From: Motacilla alba alba
Taxonomy: Eukaryota > Chordata > Aves > Passeriformes > Motacillidae
Reading direction: 5' to 3'
DNA: 64,000 nt
NCBI RefSeq assembly: GCF_015832195.1
Contig: NC_052031.1
Span: forward strand, 15,377,850 to 15,441,849
Notes under the pieces: model-generated
What the model was told of the DNA's origin: nothing
Databases searched by the model: none
What the model saw: the letters and a program-made list of their open reading frames with translations, nothing else
Position numbers and translations under genes: made by a program
Shown here: one piece after another, positions 54,101 through 64,000 of the stretch
Layout: each line of letters opens with the position of its first letter
How positions within the stretch are numbered: the stretch's first letter is position 1

Positions 54101-57100
54101 ACACACTAAGGGCCTGACATAATGTGCCTTTATATAGGCAAAGTCCTGTCTTTCTGCCTGGACAAAACTGCTGGGAAGAGAAAGGAGACGTGTCCAAGAA
54201 AACTAAGAAGTTTGATTATTTTGTAGATAATTTTTACAGAATTCACAGTGAATTGAAACAATTTACTACCTATCTGAATTGCCAGTGCTTTCTGAAAGAG
54301 AGTGAAATTGAGAGAGCACTTGACATATTTCTTTTACAACTACTGTATTTAGATCAGAGAGTTTCTATTACACGATGTATGCTGTAGAATAAAAACAAGG
54401 TTTAAATGCAAGGTTTCTGCTGTGAAAAACTTGAGAACATACGATCAGTTGTCAAGCAACTGATTTTGGATTTAATAAAAGGGGAATCCCAGTCAAGTGT
54501 GCTGCTTTCTTTCTCTCAGCAGCAAGAAAGGAAGTTCCTCATTCACCAAGACAGCCCATCAATAAACTTAAACCCTAGGTTGGAGAAGACCATTGTTACG
54601 AATACAAAGATAAAGACCTCCCGGACTGAACAAAGTACCCAACATTTTGACATATTAAGCTTTCACAGTCTTAATATTTTTCCTGAAAGTAAATCTCTCC
54701 TTTACAAACTTCTCCCCATTATTGTATTGTCAAAATTATCATGCAAGTAAATAATGCCTACAGATTTAAACAGGAGTGCACCTTTCCAGTATGCAAGGCT
54801 GTCACTATTCCTATTTTGGGCTTAAACAACACGATGTAAAATAACTTTCTGAGCTTATACAGCCAGTAATTGCTGAAAGTCTTGTGTCCCTTTTCTGGTG
54901 GAACAATGATAAATCATTGGACATTAGCTCACACCTTTCTGCCTGATCACTTCCCAAAGCTAAGAATGCATGGAATTGTGTTCCCCCAAAACGCCCAACA
55001 ATGCCAAGAATGCTTTGCTCCTGCCCAAAGGTTTATAAAAGCAGCACAAAAAGAAAAAAAAACCAGAGGGCTAATATTTTGAATTGAAGACAATGAGGGG
55101 TGACCAAAGGAGACAGTTACTTTGCCCCAGGTGCCACAGCTAGGAAATTGTTACACGGCTCTAACTGTATAACACATCCCATGTGTGGTTACTTCAGTGC
55201 TTAAATACCTATCTACATATCTGACACAGAAAGTTTATAAACCCCCTTATTAAACACTTTTCTGTTAATCTACTCCTCTGGTCCTAAACAACTTCCCACC
55301 CCTTAGGAATCTCACTGCAAGGCCTAAGCTGTGAGGAGCTAGGACCAGTGCCAGAGGAGTCACCTCAGGTCCACCCTGGTGTGAGTTTCTCCTCAGGGTC
55401 ACTCTGCACTGACCTCTGATCTTGGTCTAAGTGCACAAATATAATGAAGTAAGCAAGGCTTCTCTGATCAAGCTGGTACTTGAAGCAGCATAAACCAAGC
55501 TCTTTTACAGCCATGTTTTTCGAGGCAGCAAGGTGGTCACTAGCATGAAAAGTCAAGCAGTGTTTTTCCTCCAAGCAGCTCCCGCTGGCACTGCAGGAGC
55601 AACGGGCACATACTTGATGAGCTGCCCCAAGCTGCCCCAGGCATCCATCTGCCAGGGCAACGTGTTCTGCAAGAACCTTCATAGTTTTCACTCATCATCT
55701 TCAGGAGAAAACACTTACTCATCAAAACAGAAAAATACATTGATGAAAGAGTTCTCTATTAATAACTGAAAGTGGTACATATCACACCATTAAAAACTTT
55801 ATATAGCTTCCTTTATTATGTTGTTCAAATAATCCTGTTTCAATAGATGTAAGTTTTAAAAGGGAATTTATAGATTAATACTTTTTCTGTTTAACAGAGA
55901 GAGATTCCTACTGTGAAGGGGCACAAATCCTTGTCTTTCCATTGTCTTCCACTTTTCAACATTTCAATGCTGTCTGACACAGAGTCCTCACCCAACACTT
56001 TGGAGAGGGCAAAAGTAATGAAATAAGAAATGTTTCCCTCATTTAGGAATAAGAACCACCCCAGATATTTTTGTGGCACAAGGAATGAATCTTTTGCATG
56101 ACAGCTGCACGGTGCAGAAGGTACAGTAGACTCGGTGTCTGCTGTATTCCAGCAACCTTACATTCAAATTTAGTAATATACTGCAAAACAAACATACTAA
56201 CATGGCATATGAATCCAATCGTATCTGCAAGTCAGGCAGTAAATCATCTGAGCAGATTTTATATAGTTAAAATGGAGTACACTTTTTCTCTGAATTTCTC
56301 TGAATACCAAGGTAAGACCAAAATGAAAATGCTATCCAAAAGGGCATAGTTTCTATAGGCATTTCCAGTACTGCAGATTTTTTAAGAATTAAACAAAATT
56401 GCTGAGCTGGTATTTATGAATAAAGAGACCACAGATTATGGACTTCCCTAGTCACACAAATTTTTCAGACAATGAACAAAACGATACACTGTGTAACCCT
56501 CAGGATGTGTGACTTGGGAAGCAAAGCGACTCTAATGCTGGAGACCTAATGGCTGCCTCTGCCCTTCCTGGGCTCACATCCTGCCCTAGCATTTCCAGGC
56601 ACTCTTTCCTCACCATGGCACATGCTACAAGGCTGGCTGTTGAGTGGAGAAGGCAAGACAAGCAACCAACCCAGTTTAGTCTGCAAACCAGAAAGGACCC
56701 AGCGAGGGAGGAAGGCAGATCCTGACTCCACACCCCATGAAGCTAACTCCTAAATTATTTGAAGATAAATTGAGCACACACAAAGATCTCCTGCTCCCCT
56801 GGCTTCCAACTTCAAAATCATCAGATGAGAAGATGCCCCTTCAGAGTCGGAAAGTGAGAACCCATTTCTATAACTTCATAGAGACAAGCAATAGAGAAAT
56901 CTGTGGGGCAGCAATACATCTTTCAAACAAAACCCTAAGACACCCAATGAAGAACAACCAAACAAAATCAAGAAAACCTCATTAGCAACGAATGGATTGT
57001 TGTCCACCTGGCGAGAATAAGCTGTACAGCACATATCTCCTCCTTCGAGCTAGCTGCAAACACAACACACTGACAAGAGTTTTGTCATCAGAGATTCTTC

Positions 57101-59494
57101 CCACTCCCTCTGAAAGAAAATCTGAAAAAAGGTGCTTAGTGCATTATACATAAACAGACTTGAAAGGAGAATGTTGCTAATGATTAGTGTCCAGTTGAGA
57201 TCCCCAAAACTAAAGTGTGCTTACAGACTTGCTCTCTCTTATTCGAGAGCATACTCTACTCTCCTGTTACAAACCTTTTCAGATCCCAACATGCTAAATA
57301 TGGTGCCCAACAGACATTACTTACTGCAAAGGATTAGGTTAGTTAATTTATCGGTGTTAATTTAGAGGCATTTACTTGTTGGAGTAGTTGCACATTTAGT
57401 CCATTGGCTTACCGTGAGAATGTGACCAACATGAGTTGTTCAACTGGTCCATCAGAACTCAGCAAACTGATCTTTATCTTGCTCTTCACCATGTCAAAGG
57501 AAAAATTCCCATTCCTGGGAACGGCACAGGCTCCAGCCCATACCACAATTCTTCCAGAACTGTGGCCAACTTTTCCCATTACATTTTTACAGTGAGTTCA
57601 TGATGTTTAATTACTACACTTGGTATTCAGATAGAAAACAGCTTCATCTACTTCTGCTAAAGTTCAGGTATTAGCTTTTGGAAGGGTCAATATTTCTTTT
57701 TACATCAATGAGAATCTCCCATGAGGTAATTAAATCACATGCTTACTCATGGTGTGCAGTAATGTACACCTGGTAATTGCCATACAACTGCTCCTGGAAC
57801 AAAGCATTGCTAAATGCAAACATGGCAGAATTAGGCCCCAGGACTCTATTAAAATGTGGCACAACTGTCAGAGTACAGCTTTCTCATAACAACACGTGAT
57901 TTAAAAATGAAATTGCAGCAGGTTGGGAAATCTTGCATGAAAGCAATTAAACGTTTGCTCATTAAAGTGTTTTGGTTTTTTTAACCCCAAAAATGAAAAA
58001 TTGATAGCTGTGAAATCACAGGGCTCCAGGTATGAGGGGATTCAGAAAACTAGTAAGTGTGCTTCCTTGTAAAAGTTTCATGCCATGAAAAGTGCTAATG
58101 CTGCCTCCGTTACTCCTCTGGCTCAGGAGCCTGCCTTGCCATCCTGACCCTGCTGCATCAGCTCCATGGGCAAAGAGCAGCTTGGAAGGAGGATGAGATG
58201 CAGTCTTTGTGCAGGAGGCATCCATGGCCCTTTGAGGCTGGACATTGACTTCTGCCAATGGAAATCTGGAAACATCAAGATCAATTTTACCAAGAAAGGG
58301 CTGGAAAATGCAAACAAGGAGTCTACAGTTACCAAAACAGTTTCATAATATGAACTGTCCATACTTGAAATGAAAACAACATTTTAACTAAAAAAGGAAA
58401 AGGGAGATGCTGAATGGCTAATAATTCATATAGTTCATTAATTTTTTGGCTGTGTGAAATCCAACAGACTAACTCAGCAAGTCAAAACTTCTTGTGCATG
58501 AGTCAGGATTTGATTCACAATCTGACTTTATAAGCCTGTTAATACACTCATTACATTCTCACAGCCCTACTAAATCACTCTCCACTCTTCGTATTTGGGC
58601 TAAATAAAAGAAGAAGACAGCATGCTTGTATCTTTTAATAATACCATAGTTTGTCATTGCCTTAAAAAGCAACATTTTTAAACTATGTAAAAGATAAATA
58701 TATATAGATATTGGTACATTCCCAAATATATACAGAGAGACAATTTATAAAGAAAAACACAGAGGAAATGCAAGTCTGTACACTAATCAGAACTGGGCCA
58801 GCCATCTGCACTCCTTGGAAAACAGACAACTAAAGTTAGAGTAAAACAACAAGCCAAATTCCCCTGTGAGCTATAGCTATAGTCCCTTGTCTTCTGTTTT
58901 TGGGTACACAGAAGAAACTTGCTCCTAGATTGCCATCCACATCCAGTGGGAAAGTGAGAAGTCCCATGAGGGCTCACTAATTAGCAAGAGCTGTGTTGGC
59001 ACCGACAATATCAGCAGAAGGACTGGAAGGAAGCTTAGGAGAGTACTGAATACATGGGAGGGAAGTTCTTGCTTTATTCTGTCTGCAGTTAACTAGTGCA
59101 TGTCACCTACCCCAAGGGAAATCATCATCAAGATAAAGCACCCATATTTTCCATAAGGTCAGCTCAAAGGGCTCAGGTAGGAAAACTCTTACTGACCCCA
59201 GCAAATTTGCAAGAGGATTATAGAAGTCCCTCACCTTCTTGATCCCATGACTTGGGCAACTGAAGTGAATTGTTTGAGCCAAGTCAGAAAACATACCATA
59301 GTGAAAGCAACTGAAAGCTCACCTGACATAACTCATCCACTAAAAAAGTTTTTGCATCATTTCTGAAGAACAGGTTCCATATAAAAATGGAAAAGATCCA
59401 TTCTAGATGGGGCAGACCTGACTGGTGGTTGCCATCGCTTCACACCATCCCTGAACTGTGTCCAAGAAGAGTAGCACTGATAACAGCTATCAAT

Positions 59495-59571
59495 CACTTG
59501 AACTGAATTGATAACTGATTATTAATAATTGAATTGATAATTGAATTGATAATTCAATTGATTATTGAATT
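59495..59571. repeat. AATTGATAATTGAATTGA repeat with an embedded palindrome
   Basis: Repeated ttgaattgataa words lead into attgaattgataattcaat, a perfect 8 bp stem (attgaatt and aattcaat) around gat. It is AT-rich low-complexity DNA. Confidence 0.85.
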
Positions 59572-61889
59572 ATGCTCAGCCCAAGGAAGCTGCATTCCAA
59601 AAAAGGACAAAATGCACTTCAAAAGGGAAAGAAGAAAGACTTTGTATTTCACTGCAGACCTGCCTAATGCACAGACTGGGGCATCCCACTCCACATCCAC
59701 TCTGTTGGCAAAGTCCCAGTGACTGCCAGCCCACCCCTCTGCCTTTCTAGCTGGGCAGTGAAGATCTTATCCTCTCCTTGAGGTATCTCCTGGTTAGAAG
59801 GCATATTCCATCCACCTGCCTTCGAAAAAGTAATTGCACCCTAAAAAAGGATTGTGTCTACCACATTTGTTTGCTTTCTTTTTCTTATGGCCATCACTGA
59901 AAATGTCACTTGAAGTGCATGTACCAAGAACAAACTGTGCCTACGATCTGTCCAACAACCTATGATGCAAGTATAAAATAAAATTAAGAAACACAAAGGA
60001 ACTCATTGATTCCCTTAAGTGATCACACAAAAAAACCCCTTAAATAAACAAAACTACCAAGACCTCAAATATCTTTCCAACACTAAATTGCAGTACAGAA
60101 CAGAATCTGGACATTCTGGAGATTAAAAGCTTGACCTGGAAAAGTCCAAGGTCTCCCTGTCCCAATGACTTTTGTGAGCGAGGCCAGTCCCCAAACCCTT
60201 CAAACTGAGACCATGATTTTTTTTTCTACTGTGTCTGTTACTTAGAGCTGTCGCTGGTGCAGCACTTCCTAAGCACACTGCATTGGCCAAGAGGAAAGGC
60301 AGAGACAGGCCCAGCCCCAAGGTGTTTACATGCATTTGAGATCCTTAATGAAGCTGCCAGACAGGGCAGAAAAGATTGACAGATGTTCCTAGTGGCACAG
60401 CAAGAACGGTTAATCCGACAGGGAGACAAATGCGCGAGACGTGGAAATCCACTGTAGAAACAACCTCAGCACTTTAGGTACACAAATCTCTGCAAGCAAA
60501 CAGCTCTTACCAAAAGAACAATTCCTGAAATAATAGATCTCAACATAGAAAAATGTTACAAAATCCATGGGGAAGAAAAATCCATATGAAAAGAGGACAA
60601 ACAATAGGGTCTACATCTCTTATCAAAACCAGCCTTTCCTTCTAAAAATTAATTGAAAATGGTAACAAGGAGTTTGTTACAATGAAGTCTAGCACCAGGT
60701 GGGAAAGGAAGTCAAACTGCTAACCTGGTCTTGCAAACCTCTTCCTACCCTGGCAGTTAAAATGAAGTTAATGAAATCGCTCAAGGTAGGCAAGATAGCT
60801 CACTCAGGCAAGAATTAGTAGTGTTGGTGACTAAAGAGGTATTTATGAGTGATAGTTTTCAGACCTGAAAATTATTATAATTTTGGTGAGACTTTGGTGT
60901 CTCTGTTCTATAGAGAACTGACCTGTTTATACCTGAAAACTGTTTTGCTACTTGCAACCAAATTACAAACGTTCTAGTATTTTTGGCAGAAACAGAAAAC
61001 ATGGTTGACAGCCATGCTGAATCATGCCAAATATCCCTGCAAATTTATCCTCATTAGTGCTGTTCTAAACCATCTAACTGCAGCAGTTTGTTTGCCAACA
61101 GTTTCTCAGACCAATTTATTCTGAGAGTCAGCACTGGAGAGTCTGCTTTCTGCAATGATGGGTAATGGCAGGAGTGGGTATAAACTGCTGGTAATCTACA
61201 GGGAAACCAAAAGAGCTCCACCAGAAAGTGCAATTAAACCAGTATTTACCTCTCACAGCAGAAGGGCCATTCACATACAATTCAGCAAGAATATAAACAG
61301 TTTTAAGATACTTTTAGCAGACAAAAGCTTTTTCATAGTTCAGATTTCTTCTAATGCAGCCAAAGTCACTCACTAATAAAAGTGATGGTGCCTAATATCT
61401 ACTATATTTAATTTTGATGGTATAAAAACTTTGATCTTTTGGGTGCTTTTTCTACTAGAGTAATGAATAACTGTTCTCAGGTTCCTAGTCCAAAGTGATG
61501 TGACATTATAGGGACTAGAGGGTGCACACAGACAGTATCGTAACATTAAGGACACAACAGAAGAGCTGCTTTCTCAGAGTATTCAAGTGGAACAGATGGG
61601 AGAATTCTGTCTTTACAAATAGGATAGATCTTCAAAAATTACAAGGAGCAAAAGATTTCCTGTAAAGTTAAACACCTCACAATGTCATTGTATCACTGCA
61701 ATTTCATAGGCTCTAGGTCTTCACACCCCAGACCACACAAATCTCTTCAATACATCTAATGTCCCACATCACGCAGACTGTGCTGGACAGCCACTGGTCC
61801 CACTGGTCCCCAGTGAGAACAGACTCATGATAGAATCATCAGGACACTGTACAACTTTAGGCTTGTGGGAGCTGGTGGTAGTGAAGTGA

Positions 61890-62000
61890 CAGAATTCACT
61901 GCAATATGAGCAAATGCAAAGAGATGCATTTTAGAACAAAACCATATAAAACACACTATATGATGCAAGGTAACCAAAACGTACTGCCAGTGGATAGGAG
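61890..62000 (+). mobile_element. Possible old non-LTR reverse-transcriptase remnant
   Basis: A plus-strand reading at 61906 gives MSKCKEMHFRTKP, which resembles the KCKVMHLG block at the end of the CR1-type reverse-transcriptase domain (FNxxKCKVMHLG). Flanking protein similarity is weak and there is no visible CR1 terminus, so it is either an ancient CR1 or related LINE or a chance match. Confidence 0.35.
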
Positions 62001-63399
62001 ACAGGCTGTTTGGGAAGAGAGAAGGCTAATGGAATTCTTGGCTGCACTAAAAAAGAACCTTTTATGCCACAGTACAAGCCCCACTGAAACTGTATCTGGC
62101 CTATCATCTCTGTTTGGGCTGTGGTGCTGCAGCACCATGGAGCCTCCACCTGCTACACCCCCCTGACTGCCTTCACCTGCACGCTTGCCTTGGGATGTCT
62201 CTCCTTGCAGCACCTCTCAAGATCTGAATGCAGCTCCCAAAGTGGCACAAGGGGAGCATCTTCAAAAGCTCATGTTGTTTGGCCTTGCTGAATCATACTC
62301 GCTTTGGGAGCTTCCCACAGTAGCAAAGAGGGAACTAAGAAAAAACTGGATGCAGGTTTAACTGCATTAATTCTCTCGGTTTCATTCCTGACACCATCCA
62401 AGAGACCAGATGTTCACCCTGTCCCTGAAACCTGGAGCCAACACTGCAGGCCACTGTCACCCCTTCTTGTCCTCTGACCCAGGGGCAGGACCTCCACTGC
62501 TGGCTGCAAGATGCCATCCTCACGCTGTAAGGGCTGAGGATCTGCTCAGAGCCATCACACAGATTTTAAACTCAGGCAGGCAACAATTTCTTGTATTTTC
62601 ATTAACTGCACAGGTGCCAGTGAATTTTCCATTTAAGAACTGAAAGAATAGGGGAAGACCTGAACTCATACGTATGGGAAGAAGGAAGTGACTTCTAAAA
62701 TCCTAAGAGCTTGGAATGTCTAAAGCACACAGGAGGGGGGTAGAGTCCCAGCAAGAGGGGACAATCCCAGCACCTGCACCTCTTGCACTTCCCTTTCAGC
62801 CAGCACTGCACCAGCCCCTTCCCCTGTTAAACCCGTGCCTTGAATTAAACATTTTAAGCAATTCAAGTAAATAAAAATGTGATACAGAATAGATACATAT
62901 AGTCTATGCATGCAAGCTGCCCTAGAAAATAAAATTATTAACATAATGTAACAGTGAACAAATGAGACAAAATACAATGGTAAATGAAATGATGTGTCTC
63001 CAGTGCTCTGGCCCCAATTCCTGTTTATTCAGTGACCCATCACTTCGAAACAGGCAAGCAAAAAGTCCCGACTGAGAACACCCTCCTATAGGCAGGTGAT
63101 CACAATCTTTCAGGCTAAAGCATGTTTATTGTCAGGTCCTGGAGAAACTTATAGTTCAGCTGCGGTTTTGTTGCTGTGGCTATGCAGACAAAGACTTGAG
63201 CTCCTTTTCTGCAAGTTCAGCCCGTAGCTCAGGGCATTCAGCACGTTAATTCTGCTGGGGCCAGATGAGTGATACCCTGGAGCAGATACAATCTGGCTGC
63301 TACCGATGAAAGACTCATTAAAATTTTCTTACTGCGAACACACAAGTGCAAGAACAATTTTGAGTGACCTTATACCTCTGCAAATGGCCAACAGCCAAA

Positions 63400-63870
63400 C
63401 TCCTACCGCTGCCTACGACCCTTGTACCGGAGCCGGAGAAAACAAATTTAACAAGACCATAGCTGCAAGGGAATACGCCCGAACCTTTAAAATCTTCCCA
63501 ACATTTCCCTCACTGCGAGGCAGAGGGATTCGCTTTCACACAGAACAAGCCTCCGCTTCATCCACCTTGGATCAGATAACCTTTTACATCCCGGCTCCCG
63601 GAGTTTTGTCCTCTCCGGGAGCTGTGAAAATTCCTCCGGTGCAGTGGCTTCGGTCAAAGATCGCATTTACAAGAGGAGCGCGATGCTGCCGGTAACCACA
63701 GCAACGGGGCACCCCCTCCGCAGCCGCTGGCCCCTCCGGTTGATGAGTAACTCGGGGACAATGCCGCACCCAGCGCTCCCGCAGGTCCCTAACGCGGCCG
63801 GCAAGGGGGGATGAAAGGCTGCAGCGTGGAGCAAACCCCAGGGGCTGAAACAGCAGCTGGACAGACACCC
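63400..63870. promoter_or_regulatory. CpG-island-like region, candidate regulatory element or alternative promoter
   Basis: Roughly thirty CpGs occur over about 470 bp, dense for this window. It holds a 10 bp perfect inverted repeat (63594-63603 with 63613-63622). ORFs exist on both strands (129 codons plus at 63306, 115 codons minus at 63584), but neither resembles a known protein. It could be an alternative CELSR1 start, a separate noncoding-transcript promoter or an unrelated GC patch. No TATA box or transcript evidence is visible. Confidence 0.4.
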
Positions 63871-63908
63871 CGGAGCTGGTGGGAGGAATCATAAAGGGAG
63901 CGCTGAAG

Positions 63909-63933
63909 TAAATTTTGCCAAATTTTGCCAAAT
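63909..63933. repeat. Short tandem repeat AAATTTTGCC
   Basis: Two full ten- to eleven-base copies and a partial, at the right end of the CpG-rich patch. Confidence 0.8.
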
Positions 63934-64000
63934 GCCTTTATTATTCTTCCTAAAGGATTTTTGAATGAGTATTTACAGCACTTTCTCATGTGGAGAAAAC

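Larger units (their letters stand above)
24831..64000 (-). other. CELSR1: CELSR1 intron 1, 5' end beyond the window (at least 39,170 bp)
   Basis: Everything right of the exon at 24192-24830 appears to be one long intron. Exon 1 of vertebrate CELSR genes is a single large exon carrying the cadherin repeats. None of that sequence is seen here, so it should lie beyond 64000. Contents are listed separately: a CR1 tail (26615), a minisatellite (33009), an AT-rich tract (38930), an ERV LTR (43083), small tandem repeats (41202, 47144, 48549, 51127), CpG-rich patches (43840, 63400) and a possible RT remnant (61890). The stretches 24831-26610, 26911-33008, 33161-38929, 39146-41200, 41235-43082, 44041-47140, 51183-59490, 59571-61889 and 62001-63399 contain no gene I can support. 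An alternative transcript start inside the intron is possible but not shown. Confidence 0.8.

Noticed and set aside
63306..63931. Overlapping 129-codon plus and 115-codon minus ORFs as a new gene
   Set aside because: Open frames are expected in a CpG-rich patch, and neither shows a domain, a clean splice donor or a signal peptide.
1..64000. tRNA, rRNA or snRNA genes
   Set aside because: I saw no cloverleaf with A and B boxes and no recognised small RNA sequence by eye. A covariance-model search was not possible here.

Overview
The window is an ordinary piece of vertebrate nuclear DNA, almost certainly from a bird and probably a songbird. The evidence is: coding sequence in short blocks with GT-AG splice signals, several CR1 LINE tails (the dominant retroposon of bird genomes), and an LTR that I recall as a family widespread in passerines. 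There are no bacterial-style operons, ribosome binding sites or dense ORFs. Most of the longer ORFs are chance frames in intronic DNA.

Only one gene can be supported: CELSR1 (flamingo homologue, an adhesion GPCR of planar cell polarity), on the minus strand. Two internal exons lie here. The 5'-most (24192-24830) encodes the segment that follows the cadherin array, then EGF-like domain 1 and most of EGF-like domain 2. The next (3199-3421) supplies the last cysteine of EGF2, all of EGF3 and the start of the first laminin-G domain. The exons join in frame (phase 1), and the joined reading is colinear with vertebrate CELSR1. By comparison with known CELSR genes they are probably exons 2 and 3. 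The large cadherin-coding first exon would lie beyond the right edge, and the rest of the receptor beyond the left edge.

Layout from left to right: intron 3 (1-3198, partial) with one CR1 tail; exon 3; intron 2 (3422-24191, about 20.8 kb) with four CR1 pieces, a (TG)n tract and a small CpG-rich palindromic patch; exon 2; intron 1 (24831-64000, partial, at least 39 kb) with a CR1 tail, a 52-53 bp minisatellite, an AT-rich tract, an ERV LTR, several short tandem repeats, two CpG-rich patches and a possible old reverse-transcriptase remnant near the right end.

I found no convincing undescribed system. The most useful leads are the CpG-rich patches inside the introns (63400-63870, 43840-44040, 14737-14830) as candidate regulatory or alternative-promoter sequence, the LTR with a perfect CCAAT dyad and a PBS-like sequence at its 3' edge, and the minisatellite at 33009-33160.
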